64,000 bases of DNA from Nelumbo lutea (GCA_022828595.1 JAKGHH010000001.1:211805848-211869847), one strand, 5' to 3'. Numbered from the stretch's first letter, positions 50,955 to 63,147 are shown. Translations and numbers: made by a program. Notes: a model not told the origin generated them from the letters alone.

Positions 50955-51860
50955 TCAAGATGGGACATAGATATCAATCATGCCCAACTTGTCACAGAGA
51001 TCATGATGTCTGGAATAGTTTAGCCCTTTTGTAAAGATGTCTGCCAGTTGGTCTTCAGAGCTGACATAGGGAGTACATACTTCGCCTGTGATGACTTTCT
51101 CTCTGATAAAATGCTTGTCAACTTCGATGTGCTTTGTTGTATCATACAGCACCGGGTTAGCAGCAATACCTATAGCTCTTTTGTTATCACAGAATAGAGT
51201 TATGGGTTTGTCCACTGGGAAACCCAACTCACTCAACAGATTCTTTATCCACATACCTTCAGCTACTCCGTGGGCCATTACACGGTATTCAGCTTCAGCA
51301 CTGGATCTAGCCACCACGGTTTGCTTTTTACTCCTCCAAGTAATGAGGTTCCCTCCTACAAAGGTGCAGTAACCACTAGTAGACTTTCTGTCACTTTGAG
51401 ATCCAGCCCAACCCGCATCTATATTAACTTCAACTCTCAAATGCCCGTGCCTTTGAAATAACAAGCCAGCACCAGGAAACTTCTTAAGATATTGTAGTAT
51501 CCTCTCTGTTGCTTCAAGATGAGTGGACCTAGGTGCATGCGTGAACTGACTGAGGACACCAACAACATATGCAATGTCTGGACGGGTCTTAGAGAGATAT
51601 AACAATCTCCCTACAAGCCTCTGAAATTGTTTCACATCTTTAAGAGGTTCACCCTGGTTGTCACTTAATTTATGGTTGGGGTCAATGGGAGAGTCAGTTG
51701 GCTTAACCTCCATCTTTCCAATGTCCTGAAGCAAATCTAGGACATATTTCCTTTGGGAGATAAAGATACCCTTTTTTGATCGAGCAACTTCAATTCCAAT
51801 GAAGTATTTGGCAGGTCCTAGATCCTTCACTTCAAACTGAGTGGCAAGGAAACCCTTCAA
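50955..51860 (-). pseudogene. Copia-3 RT end and RNase H
   Basis: Frame of 301 residues: FEVKDLGPAKYFIGIEVARS, then [34 protein letters not shown] and LFCDNKRAIGIAANP, ending DLCDKLGMIDIY. The catalytic YVDD box lies just upstream on the minus strand at about 51905-51915, in a neighbouring frame broken by a stop. Confidence 0.87.
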
Positions 51861-52088
51861 CCTTTGAATTTCATCATTCTAGTCACCAGTAACAATTATG
51901 TCATCCACATATACTATTAAGGCAGCCATTTTACCTTCTCCCCTTTTCACAAACAGTGTGTGATCTGATTGACATTACTTGTATCCCTTTTGCTGAACCA
52001 CAACATGGAATCTGTTGAACCAAGCTCTTGGTGATTGCTTCAGCCCATATAAAGACTTCTTTAACTTGCACACTTTCTGTTCATTGCC

Positions 52089-53219
52089 TTAAGACAGAAA
52101 ACCAGGGGGTTGAACCATATAAACTTCCTCTTCAAGGTCACCATTCAAGAAAGCATTCTTGATGTCAAGCTGATGTAGATCCCAATTCAGATTAGCAACA
52201 AGAGAGAAAAGAACTCTAATAGAGTTCATCTTGGAAACAGGGGCAAAAGTTTCTGCATAATCAAGTCCATATACTTGAGTAAACCCCTTTGCCACTAAAC
52301 GAGCTTTATACCTCTCCACGGTTCCATCAGCCCCATGCTTGACCGCGAACACCCATTTACATCCAACTGGATCCTTTCCCTTAGGAAGATCAACAAGTTC
52401 CCACGTGCCATTTTTATGAAGGGCATTAATTTCTTCCTTCATGGCATTTGTCCATTCTGGTACTAAAAGAGCTTCTGCCACATTCTTGGGAATAGGGACA
52501 TCGTCAATGGAGGTAAGGAAGGCACGAAATGAGGGTGAAATGTTCTCATAGGAAACAAAGTTGGAAATGGGATGTCTAGTGGTGCACAACGTAACACCTT
52601 TCCTGTGGGAAATAGGAAGGTCAAGATCATTAGCAACAGAGGAGTCAGGAACATCATTGGGAGTCAAGTTACCTGAGTGGGTATGATCTTCCCCCGAGGA
52701 GTTTGATGGCACTTGAGGTATAGCTTCTGGATTCTCCACAACTCTTGAATTTGGTTGGCCTTTGCGACGACGAGAAAAGACACGGAAAGATGGAGGATCG
52801 GGAAGAGAAGGAAGTTGAACCAATGGAGAAGGATCAAGAAGAGAAGGAAGTAGAACTAGTTTCTCCTCATGCCTACACTCCCCCTGAGGAGAAACAGTAA
52901 AAAAAGGCTCATCTTCAAAGAAAGTAACAGGATCAAAGCAACAATACCCCTTTTGAGTGAAAGAGTAACCAAGAAATATGCATGGGATAGCACGAGAATC
53001 CAATTTCACACGGGTGGGAGACAGATTTTGGAAAAAGCACCGACAACCAAATACACGAGGGATAGAAAGAAGAGGGACCTTGGGGAAGAGATGTTGATGC
53101 GGGGCTTTGTACTCTAACCAACGAGAGGGCATTCGGCTAATGAGGTATGTAGAACAAAGGACAGCCTCAAACCAAAATCGTTTGGGGACATTCATATGAA
53201 GTAGTAAACCCCGAGCCAC
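52089..53219 (-). pseudogene. Copia-3 integrase C-terminus and start of RT
   Basis: Starts within integrase at VARGLLLHMN-like sequence (MARGLLLHMNVPKRFW), passes RVFGCRCFFQNLSPTRVKLD and [18 protein letters not shown]. It then gives the RT start: GCKWVFAVKHGADG, KGFTQVYGLDYAETFAPV and LHQLDIKNAFLNG. It is stopped by TAA at 52089. Confidence 0.87.
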
Positions 53220-53917
53220 TTCAAGGAGGTGTTAGTTCTTCCGTTCAGCCACACCATTTTGTTGTGGTGTGCGGGCACAAGAGCTACGATGAAGTGAGCC
53301 ATGTGAAGCAAAGAACTCCTTAGTAGAAAGAAAGATACAAGGTGATAGTTCACCACACACCTAATCGGCTGACACTAACTTCAGGGTAGCCAAATAGTCA
53401 CTGAGATCAACAATGTAGCCGGACAATAAGAATAGTCAATAGGAGGAAAAAAAAAAACTTTAGTCCATCAACAATGTAGCCGAATAGTAGTAACACACAA
53501 GAGGAGAACAACACATTCGGATTTTAGGGCACCATCAGTCCATCGAAGGGTGCAACAAGAAAAACAACTAAAAAACAACCTCAGTTGAATACCAGGGCAC
53601 CCAAACAATAGATGGACAATACCTTCTTAAACGCCAGCCTCTCTGCAAACCAGAACATCCTCTTCGTACATCAGGTGACAGCCTCTCTACAGCCTAGCAA
53701 TCAAGGAAAACAACATCTAGGCTGGAAGATGAAAAGACTTTGTACCAGAACCCTTTTCTGCGCTAGGAAGTTGAACAGTCAGGCCAACACCTTCTTCCTT
53801 CTTGAAGTCGAACATCAGGGATACAACTTCTAGGAGATGAAGAGGCAACCTACTCGGCATTGGAGAATGACCTCAATTAATTTGTTTTCAGGCCTGGACA
53901 AACCCATTCTGATACCA
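53220..53917 (-). other. Copia-3 leader and deletion junction
   Basis: From 53220 to about 53340 there is still integrase sequence (the complement of [17 protein letters not shown]). Beyond it the sequence is non-coding leader up to the PBS at 53909-53917. The deletion joint is near 53340. Confidence 0.6.
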
Positions 53918-54119
53918 TGTTGAACAAGAGAAGAGAGGAGGAAGAGAGAAAGAGAAGAAGAGAAGAGAGGAGAGGTGAGAGGACTGAATGCCTCAAAATA
54001 ATCCTTCAGGCGAGTGAAGCAGTTGTTATTTATACTATACTGGTCGTACAACATAAAGAATGGAAAAATTACAGAAATACCCCTTGCGGTACTAAACCTG
54101 TGTACAACATCTGTCAACA
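53918..54119 (-). repeat. Copia-3 5' LTR (right)
   Basis: 202 bp. It differs from the left LTR mainly by short indels (AAAAG/AAGAG, ACAACAACATC/ACAACATC). Confidence 0.9.
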
Positions 54120-54387
54120 ATAAAATAAAGAACTTGAGTAGAATTAGAGTTTCCCCATTCAGGGTGTATAAGTATACACACTGTCTACGAAAACCCCTTA
54201 ATTATATTCCTTGAAGGAAATACCCTTTGATTTTGATTTTATGTGAAAGAGCTACTTTGTAAGGGTTAAACCCAATAACAGGTATAAGCAGTCCCATCAG
54301 CTTGGACTCTTAGCGGGTTATACCCATGAGCGGGCCCCACAATTGGTAGACAGGTCATAGAGCCATACACCATTGGGTACTTATGTA

Positions 54388-55080
54388 TTTAAACTTATAC
54401 GTCTTAACAGTGAGTCCCGTTAATTGGTAAAAAGTGGGACTCACTATACTAATTTGGTGGTGGGCATGACCCACCTTAATATTTTAAACTTAAATATTTT
54501 GACAGTGGGCCCCGCTAATAGGTGAGATCCACTAGTTACTGATAGGTGGGACCCACTAGGTTGATTTGTTAGTGGGCATAACCCAAGATTTTAAACTTAA
54601 ATATTTTGAAAGTGGGCTCCACTGACAGGTGGGACACACTAGTTTGATTTGATAGTGGGCATGGCCCACTTTGAAGTTTTAAACTTAAATATTTTGACAG
54701 TGGGACCCACTAGTTTGATTTGTTAGTGGAGCGCCCCACTTTAAGACTTAAAACTTGAATATTTGGACAGTGGGCCCCATTGATAGGTAGGACCCACTAG
54801 ATTGGTCTGATAGTGGGTGTGGCCCACTTTAATGTTTTTATATTGAATATTTTAACAGTGGGCCCCACAGACAGGTGGGACCTGTTAGGTTGGTTTGATA
54901 GTGGGTGTAGCCCACTTTAATGTTTTTATATTGAATATTTTAATAGTGGGACCCGTTAAATTGGTTTGATAGTGGGTGTGGCCCACTTTAATGTTTTTAT
55001 ATTGAATATTTTAACACCACTAGGTTGGTTTGATAGTGGGCATAACCCACTTAAATATTTTAAAGTAAAGAAAATTCCAT
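54388..55080. repeat. Degenerate satellite-like tandem repeat, about 70-110 bp unit
   Basis: About eight diverged units of the form TTAAACTTAAATATTTTGACA, AGTGGGCCCCACTGA, CAGGTGGGACCCACTAG, then TTTGATAGTGGGCATGGCCC. Spacing varies because individual units have lost internal segments. The AGTGGGCCC and GGGACCCACT segments are partly palindromic. No coding capacity. Confidence 0.75.
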
Positions 55081-55279
55081 AGTGGGCCAAATTATAGGTG
55101 GGACCACTATTAATTTGGTTGTGGGACCTATAAAGATGAAAGGGGATCCCATTGATTCATGTTATTTAAAACAATAGATAGTCCTTTTTTGACTTTCTTT
55201 TGAGGTGGATAAGATCCACCGAATATGACAATGGGTCCCCCTAATTATGGGTGGGACCCATCAAAACAGAAGTATTTAT

Positions 55280-55765
55280 TGTTAGATAGTTTTGTATGCC
55301 CTTAGCTCCAATTTGATGTACTTTTGATATTTAGTGTAAATAAATAAAGTACATGTTTGATTCATGTTGTGTGGTATGCTTCTGTATAATACCCTAAAAC
55401 TGGACACTTAATGAGACTCGTGTTAGTTTTAAATGTTCACAGCTGTTGGATAAGTTTGGGGAGATTTGTCCTACCAAGGCTGACATTGGTGTGCTGCCAA
55501 ATGTTGGGGTGGCTTGTCTCAGCCGCCAGGGTGAGACCCAAGGCACATGCAGTGTAGGATTACTTGAATCCTTGAACTGGACCAGATTTCCAATATTGCC
55601 CTGGACCTTGGAGATTGGTGGGCAAAACTGGAAAGTTACACCTAACCCTAGACCCGATTATGATACTGCACTATGTGTCAGTTATGGGGTAGGGGGGTTA
55701 GAGCAACCTCCCTATTCTTTATACGTGGGTGGTTGCTTAACTCCCCCCATAACCAGAACAATTTA
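55280..55765 (+). repeat. Truncated LTR of the LTR-A family (LTR-C)
   Basis: Starts TGTTAGATAGTTTTGTATGCC and follows the first 480 bases or so of LTR-A (for instance CCTTGGAGATTGGTGGGC and AACTGGAAAGTTACACC). It ends without the remaining 1.2-1.4 kb. No target duplication can be shown. Confidence 0.7.
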
Positions 55766-56455
55766 AATTTGAATTTATGTGGAGTGAGCCAGCTATAAAA
55801 TCTGTCCCCCCCCTCCCTCAAGCTTTATATTTATTTATATTATTTTTCTTTTACATCATATAACACAATGTAAAGTTTTTTCTATCAATAATTACATCAA
55901 AATATGCCACTTACAAATAAAATAAGCTTGTACAATCATCTTACCTAGTGTTTTAAGAGCACAAAGGATCTATTGTGCCAAGGAACTCACCTATTTAAAT
56001 TAAAAAAAAAAACAAAAAACGCAAAAAAGTGCAAAAAAATAAATATTAATTAAAATAATGCAAACTTAAATTTTAAAAGATATTAAATGTTTCAAAAAGC
56101 TTATTTTCTCAAATTAAAATTCATAAACATAACATATAAAGCATATTCAAAGTAAAAGTAAAAATATAGAAATAAAATCAAAGATAACATATAAAACAAA
56201 TTTAAGCACTTAACAATTCAAGCATGTGAAACTTTCAATACTTTTGTTTTTCCAAATTGCTCTACTTCAAGTAGTTAATGTGATGTTAAACCTTTTACAT
56301 TCTTAATTCTACAAGCCACCTTTATACCAAGCCCCTTGAGGCAAAACCAAACAAAACCATGCCAATGTCTTAAATTCTTAACTAGTATATAAAAATATTA
56401 GTTTTGTAATTTTAATTGTAGTTATCTTTTCAAAAATATCTTATATAAAACGAAT
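55766..56455. other. AT-rich DNA between two LTRs
   Basis: A-rich runs and short words. A C-rich tract CCCCCCCCTCCCTCAAGC near 55807 looks like the complement of a copia polypurine tract, but nothing adjacent supports it. Confidence 0.35.
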
Positions 56456-56925
56456 GAGAGTGTTAGACAGTGTATGCCCTTAGCTCCAATCAGATTGATG
56501 TACACAAACTTTTATGTATGAATAATATAAGTACATTATTGTTCTATGTTCAGATTGGTGTGTTTCTATGAATTACTCCATAAACTGGACACTTAAGAGA
56601 ATTGTGTTAATCTAGAATGTTTTCAACCATTGGATAGACTTTGAGAGTTTGTCTTGACAAGGTTGATACTGATGTGCTGTTGAATCGGTGGAACATCTTG
56701 TCTTAGCTACTAGGGTTAAACCCCAAGCACAATCAGTGAGTGTTTGTGAAAAAAATTGAACCTAGACCAATTTTCAGTTATGTCTTGGACCTTGGAGACA
56801 GAAGGGCAAAACTAGAAAGTTGCACTTAACCCAAAACTTGATTATAATATTATACTAGGTCTTAGACTAAGCTGCTTTTTATATGCCAACTAATGATATT
56901 CAACTAGGGTCAAATACCTAGGTAT

Positions 56926-57207
56926 TGTTGGAATAATGTTAGAATAACTTAGTTGCAGTTGTTAGGGCTTGTTTGTCCAAATTAAAGTGTTTTTTATTTC
57001 GTTTTTTATTTATGTTATGTCTGTTATTGTACTTAGGGGCACAAGGGTCTTTTCCCTTGTTATTTTCTGTCGCCCTATATATATTAAATAAACACTGGCA
57101 CCGCCAGTACTGTTGCATTGCAAACCCTCTCTTTTCTCCTCTCTTCTCTTCTCTTCTCTTCTCTTCTCTCCTCTTTCACCTATCTCTGGCCGGCTACACT
57201 GTCAAGA
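56926..57207 (+). repeat. Copia-4 5' LTR
   Basis: 282 bp, TGTTGGAATAATG to CACTGTCAAGA, with a TATATATATTAAATA box near 57075 and a TCTTC/TCTCT pyrimidine array near its 3' end. Confidence 0.9.
57124..57178 (+). repeat. TCTTC pentanucleotide array in the Copia-4 5' LTR
   Basis: A run of TCTTCTCTTC units, repeated in the 3' LTR near 62270-62320 with a slightly different copy number. Confidence 0.8.
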
Positions 57208-57749
57208 TGGTATCAGAGCAGGAATACTGATTAAAAGAGAGCAGACCGATCAACCCTACTGTCAAGAGAAGATCGATCAACCCAAAGAATAGGTCGAACA
57301 GACTAGCAGAAAGGAAATCTGATTCTGAACTACAGAATAGCTATGACTGGTACAGTTCTCCCTCTAATTTTCTCCTCTTTACTCTCCTTGATCATGGGCC
57401 GAGTGAAAACCCTATGAATCTGGGGCGGCTGAATGCTATCGAACCTGTGTAACCCTAGTTGTCTTGGATCGTGTGATCCTGTTGGTGTGTTAAGACACCT
57501 GTAGGTCAATGCTGACCTGTCTTCTCAATGGTTTGAGTTGACCATAAGCAAGAAGGATCTCTCCTGCTGATTAGTGGCTGTTAGCCATTCTAGAATTCTG
57601 ATAGGCAGGTCTGAAACTGCCGAATATTAACTCAGTTTTGTCCAGAATTTGGTACGGTTTGTGCACAATCTGGTTGGTAAACCCTAGTGTGGGTGTGAAC
57701 TGAGTGGAGCATTGCTTTGTGGAGTAAGGAGGGGTCCTAAATCCGATGT

Positions 57750-58490
57750 GTGGGACTGAGTAACTGCTTGACCATGTCGACTGAGAATTCTGCTACTTCA
57801 GAAATCTCAGGGAGCCACAATGGAGTGAGTGGGGGAATGGATATGAGCTTTCCCATGGCTGTCATTCCCTTTGATGGTCTGAATTACCTTGATTGGTCTA
57901 GGGGGATAAAACTCTACATCACTGCTAGGGGGCGAATAGGATACATCAATGGGAGAGTAAAGGAACCGAAGTATGGAAGTGCTGAGCATGATAGGTGGGA
58001 CCAAGAGAACAGTATGGTAATGTCTTGGCTCTTGGTTTCAATGCTGCCACAAGTAAGGAAGACCTTTATGTGGGCTGAAACTGCTTGTGAGATATGGGAA
58101 CAAGCGAAGTCCACTTATTTAGAACAGAGACACTATGCCAAGATATATCAACTACAAGCTGAATCTTCTACTTGCAAGCAGGGGGAGAGGAGTCTCTCGA
58201 TGTACTATTCTGATTTGACATCAATATGGAAAGAACTTGATCACTATCAGAACGTGAATTGGAAGTGTGATGAAGATGCAAAAGCCTATAAGTCACTTGT
58301 ATCACAGCAGCGCGCATTTGCCTTTCTCCTAGGGCTGAATCAGTCATATGAGTCCATCAGGGTACAGATCTTGGGTGTATGCCTTGGTGTAGTCAGAAGA
58401 AAGCAGAAGAAGTGTGATGAATGGTGTAAAAGGGGAGTCAGTTGCCCTAGCAGTCCGGGGAAATTCAGATACAAATGTTGGTGGTTTTAA
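57750..58490 (+). pseudogene. Copia-4 gag N-terminal part
   Basis: FDGLNYLDWSRGIKLYITARGR and ETACEIWEQAKSTYL are typical copia gag blocks, followed by LTSIWKELDHYQ. The frame shifts near 58380-58430; the rest of gag is in the frame starting at 58414. Confidence 0.87.
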
Positions 58491-59376
58491 AAGGGGTGAC
58501 ACTCAGAAAAAAACAGAAGATAAAAGCAAGCTTTGGTGCACTCACTGCCAGAAGACACGCCACACTAAAGATACATGTTGGGATCTCCATGGAAAACCTA
58601 AATGGGCACAGGATTTGGGTAAGAAGTCAGCACCGGATCAGGGCAAGAAACCAGGCCAGCAGAATCAAAGAAGGTATAACTCAGGTAATCTGGCATCGAC
58701 AGAGACTAGTCCTTCTGTAACTCAGGAGAGACATCCCGGTTCTGACCCTAAGGAAGATATTATCAATTCCTTCCGTGAACATTTGGAATTGTATGGTAGG
58801 ACTCTCCGCCAGGTGGATTCTGGGTCTACTCCTTCTAACTCATTTGCGTCTACATCAGGTAATGCATCTCATACTACTGATTCACCTTGGATTATTGACT
58901 CCGGAGCCTCAAATCACATGACCAGTAAGTCAAATTTGTTCCAGACATATAACCTTCTCTCTGGGAGAGATAAGGTAAGACTGGCTGATGGTTCTTTTTC
59001 TACCATAGCTGGCCGAGGCACCATATCTCTCCCACTTGGCCTTACTCTTCCAAATGTCCTGCATGTTCCGAAATTACCTATTAATTTGTTGTCCATTAAT
59101 AGTATTACTCACTCTTTGAACTGCTCAGTCACCTTTTTTCCGTCTTCATGTGTGTTTCAGGATTTGAACTCGAGGAAGACGACTGGTAGAGGAAGCATGG
59201 TGGATGGTCTCTACGTGTTGGAGAATAATGTTGGTCTAGTGGCGACTGAGTCCACAAGTTCGTCGAGTGAGAGTCAGGCCTATTTATGGCATAGTCGTTT
59301 AGGTCATCTTTCTTTTGAGTCGTTAAAAGTTATGTTCCCAAAGTTGTTTGAGTCCTTGTCAGTGAGTCAGTTATAG
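58414..59376 (+). pseudogene. Copia-4 nucleocapsid, protease and integrase start
   Basis: Zinc knuckle CTHCQKTRHTKDTCW, protease motif [11 protein letters not shown], then the pre-integrase LWHSRLGHLSFES. It is cut by a TAG at 59374-59376 just before the CQTCQLSKHC zinc-binding cysteines, which follow in the same frame. Confidence 0.87.
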
Positions 59377-59391
59377 TGTCAAACTTGTCAG

Positions 59392-59838
59392 TTGAGTAAG
59401 CATTGTAGAAGCTCTTTACCTTTAAGAAATAAAAGATCTGAATTTCCCTTTCATATTGTTTATTCTGATGTTTGGGGCCCTGTTACTCTACCTACTGCGG
59501 CTGGCTATAAGTATTTTGTTACGCTGATTGATGATTATTCTCGATACACTTGGGTTTATCCTATGCGATCTCGAGATGAAGTGCCACAAATTGTGAAAGA
59601 TTTCCAACGCATGGTGTTCACTCAGTTCCAAACGGAAATTCATATTTTCCAGTCGGACAATGCAAAGGAATATTTCCATAGTGATCTCACGAAGTTCTTT
59701 AATTCAAGTGGGTCACTTCAGCGAAGCTCTTGTGCCAGGACACCCCAACAAAATGGTGTGGCTGAACGAAAAAATTGTCATCTACTCGAAGTTGCTCGTG
59801 GCTTGCTGATTCATATGAATGTGCGAAAACAGTTCTAG
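59392..59838 (+). pseudogene. Copia-4 integrase core
   Basis: All three catalytic residues are present: YSDVWGP, QSDNAKEYF and GVAERKN. It ends at a TAG (59836-59838) where the family has Trp, and reading continues in frame with MDAVLCATYIINRMPS. Confidence 0.87.
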
Positions 59839-61185
59839 ATGGATGCAGTATTGTGTGCGACATATATCATCAATCGCATGCCCTCTCGGCTACCAGAGTA
59901 TAAGGCCCCACATCAGCTCTTGTTCCCTACAGCCCCGCTGTCCACCATTCCGAAGCGTGTTTTTGGGTGTCATTGTTTTGTCCACAACCTCTCACCTACT
60001 CGTGGTAAACTTGACCCTCGGGCTATTCCTTGTGTTTTTCTTGGTTACCCCTCATCTCAAAAGGGGTATCGTTGCTATGATCCCATTGCCCGCAAGTACT
60101 ATGTTTCCATTGATGTCTCATTCTTCGAGAGTCAATCATTCTTCTCGGTTTCTCCTCAGGGGGTGAGTAGGGTTGAGGAGAAACAGGCGACGACTCAGAT
60201 TCAACTACCTCCTTTACCCGATCCTCCTCCGTTCTGGGTTTTCCATCGTCGTCATAAGAGCCAGCAGAGTTCAAGAGCCGTGGAGCCGGACACTATGCAA
60301 CCAACATCATCGGATTCACCCGAGGCAGATCCGTCTCATCAGCCAGGTACACTTGCTCCCATTGCTCCTTTAAACGTTGATTCACATGTCCCCAGTGATC
60401 TTAATATTCCTATTGCTAAGAGAAAGGGTGTTAGATCTTGTACCACTAATCATCCTATCTCTAACTTTGTGTCCTATGAGCATGTTTCACCCTCGTACTG
60501 TGCCTTCCTCTCCTCTGTGGATAGTGTTCCCATCCCTAAGACCGTGGCAGAAGCTTTGTCAAAACCTGAATGGACAGATGCAATGAAGGAAGAAATCGAT
60601 GCCTTACATAAAAATGGTACATGGGAGTTGGCAGATCTTCCTGAAGGGAAGGAACCAGTGGGGTGCAAGTGGGTGTTCACAGTGAAACACAAAGCTGATG
60701 GAACTGTTGAAAGGTACAAGGCTAGACTGGTAGCAAGAGGCTTCACACAGGTATATGGAGTGGACTATGCAGAGACTTTTGCCCCTGTAGCGAAGATGAA
60801 CTCCATCCGGATTCTCCTTTCCTTGGCAGCAAATCTTGACTGGGATCTTCACCAATTGGACATCAAGAATGCCTTCCTGAATGGTGACTTGGAAGAGGAG
60901 GTGTACATGACCCAACCCCCAGGGTTCTGTGCCAGAGGCAGTGAACAAAAGGTGTGCAGGTTGAAAAAGTCCCTATATGGATTGAAACAATCACCTCGGG
61001 CTTGGTTTAGTAAGTTCCATGTAGCAGTCCAACAAATGGGATTCAAACAATGTCAGTTAGATCATACCTTGTTTGTAAAAAAAGGTGAAGGTAAAATTGC
61101 AGCTCTTATTGTGTATGTGGATGACATAGTGATCACAGGAGATTGGGAGGCTGAAATCCAGAGACAAAAAATTCTTAGCCACTAA
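59839..61185 (+). pseudogene. Copia-4 integrase C-terminus and reverse transcriptase
   Basis: RVFGCHCFVHNLSPTRGK, then GCKWVFTVKHKADG, LHQLDIKNAFLNGDLEEEV and the catalytic YVDDIVITGDW. A frame change near 61150-61190 separates it from RNase H. Confidence 0.88.
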
Positions 61186-61192
61186 ATTTGAG

Positions 61193-62068
61193 GTGAAGGA
61201 TCTAGGCCCCTTACGATACTTCCTTGGAATTGAAGTTGCTCGCTCTCACAAGGGCATCTTTATTTCCCAACGAAAGTATGTACTAGATCTACTAGAAGAT
61301 ACAGGCAAGTTGGGGGTAAAACCATCTGATTCACCTATTGAACCTAATCACCATCTGGGAGACAGCCAGAGAGAGTTTTTGAAAGATGTAAAAATGTTCC
61401 AAAGACTCGTGGGGAGACTTCTGTATTTGTCTATGACTAGGCCTGATATTGCCTATGCAGTGGGTGTCCTTAATCAATTCATGCACAACCCGATGACAAC
61501 TCACTTTGAGGCTGCAGAGAGGATCTTGAGATATCTCAAGAAGTTTCCTGGAGCTGGTTTGTTGTTCCAGAAACATAGTCACTTAAAAGTGGAAGTATAT
61601 ACTGATGCAGATTGGGCAGGAGCAGTCAATGACCGGAAGTCCACCAGTGGTTATTGTGCCTTTTTAGGAGGAAACCTTGTCACATGGAGAAGCAAAAAAC
61701 GAAGTGTGGTGGCTAGATCCAGTGCTGAAGCAGAGTATAGAGCGATGGCTCATGGGGTTGCGGAAATCATGTGGATAAGAAATCTGTTAGGTGAACTGGG
61801 TTTTGCAGTAAACAATCCTACTCCACTCTACTGTGACAATAAAGCAGCCATCAATATTGTTGCTAATCCAGTTCTGCATGATAGGACGAAACACATTGAA
61901 GTGGACAAGCATTTTATCAGAGAGAAACTTGAAAGTGGAGAAGTGTGCACACCATATGTCAACTCGGAAGAGCAACTTGCAAATATCTTCACCAAAGGTC
62001 TTCATCATGTGCGGCACAAAGATTTGTGTGACAAGTTGGGCATGATTGACATCTATGCTCCAACTTGA
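61193..62068 (+). pseudogene. Copia-4 RNase H region
   Basis: [18 protein letters not shown], then [49 protein letters not shown] and DLCDKLGMIDIY. 291 residues without a break. Confidence 0.88.
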
Positions 62069-62075
62069 GGGGGAG

Positions 62076-62350
62076 TGTTGGAATAATGTTAGAATAACTT
62101 AGTTGCAGTTGTTAGGGCCTGTTTGTCCAAATTAAAGTGTTTTTTATTTCTGTTATGTCTGTTATTATACTTAGGGGCACAAGGGTCTTTTCTCTTGTTA
62201 TTTTCTGTCGCCATATATATATTAAATAAACACTGGCGCCGCCAGTACTGTTGCATTGCAAACCCTCTCTTTTCTCCTCTCTTCTCTTCTCTTCTCTTCT
62301 CTTCTCTTCTCTCCTCTTTCACCTATCTCTGGCCGGCTACACTGTCAAGA
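62076..62350 (+). repeat. Copia-4 3' LTR
   Basis: 275 bp, TGTTGGAATAATG to CACTGTCAAGA. It differs from the 5' LTR mostly by a small deletion near CGTTTTTTATTTATG and by the length of the TCTTC array. Confidence 0.9.
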
Positions 62351-63138
62351 GGTATGTTGGAGCAATTTAGGATATTACCTAAGTGGGTGATCAAAGTGAT
62401 AGGATTAACCCCTTTGTCAGACAAAGTGATTAGGGTTTACACTCTCTCTAATGGAAACCTAAAACTGCAAGTAGTGGATTTCAACAGTATTTGAAATCGG
62501 ATTTGCAAAATGTATTTATACATATATTATTTTTTGAAAAAGGTTTGCAAAAGGTTTTAATCCTAGGATCTATCTGAGCAAAGGGTGTGACACTGCATCT
62601 TGCAGCCAAGGAAGAGGTCATTCCCTGTAAGCAGTGTTTTGATTATTTATGGCTGAGAGGTTAAGGGCAAGAGACCATTAGAGGGCCGATAACCTAATGG
62701 GATTTATCTTACATTAGTCCATTATCCTTTGGTTTCATAGGATGGTTGAACCCGAGGATCACTTATATTTAAGTGTTGGGCCCAATTTGTTTGGCTCAAG
62801 AGTTCACTGCCCTTGGGCAATGAATTCGGCCTATCTCTATCTAGAGATGGGATAAACCCATGTGGACTTATGTGAGACAATTTGTGGGTCCCACACCATG
62901 CAACAATTGGGCCTAAGAAGCCATGCAATGCCTATGTATGTGAACTATTAAAGAAAATGGGCCTTACACTCATTACTACTATGACTAGTTAAAGAGGTCA
63001 CATGACAAATTAAATTGTCATGTGGCATGGATCTTATATGGGTATGAAAATGGGTATGGAGCTCCATCTTAATTGAGACATTAAATTTTAATCCAAATAT
63101 GGTTTGGATTAAGTCCTTATCCAATTAAGAAAGAGCTC

Positions 63139-63147
63139 TATAAATAG
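63139..63147 (+). promoter_or_regulatory. TATA box in LTR-B
   Basis: TATAAATAG followed by GGATTAGAGGGAGG, at the position matching the TATAAAAG of LTR-A. Confidence 0.5.

Larger units (their letters stand above)
50746..54119 (-). mobile_element. Copia-3, internally deleted Ty1/copia retrotransposon
   Basis: Two 202-bp LTRs (50746-50947 and 53918-54119) with flanks ACAAA and ATAAA, a 5-bp duplication with one change. On the minus strand the PBS complement CTGATACCA is next to the right LTR. The PPT complement CTCTCCCTCAAG follows the left LTR. Between the PBS and the end of integrase only about 600 bp remain where about 2.3 kb is normal, so gag, protease and the integrase core are deleted. 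RT and RNase H are largely kept. It is close to Copia-4 in sequence. Confidence 0.9.
56926..62350 (+). mobile_element. Copia-4, full-length Ty1/copia retrotransposon inserted in LTR-B
   Basis: LTRs are 56926-57207 and 62076-62350. The target duplication GGTAT is at 56921-56925 and 62351-62355. PBS TGGTATCAGAGC at 57208-57219, PPT ACTTGAGGGGGAG before the 3' LTR. The LTR ends are TG...GA, not TG...CA. Its coding region is nearly complete, with a gag frameshift, two in-frame stops around integrase and a frameshift in RT. Confidence 0.93.

Noticed and set aside
50532..51023. Plus-strand frame of 163 codons rich in Arg and Glu
   Set aside because: It is the antisense of the Copia-3 LTR purine run and PPT region.
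54388..55080. Regularly spaced GTGGG repeats that at first look like a CRISPR-type array
   Set aside because: Units are diverged, spacers are related to each other, and the context is plant nuclear DNA. It is a degenerate tandem repeat.
55807..55825. C-rich tract like the complement of a copia polypurine tract
   Set aside because: No RNase H sequence on the expected side and no LTR on the other.
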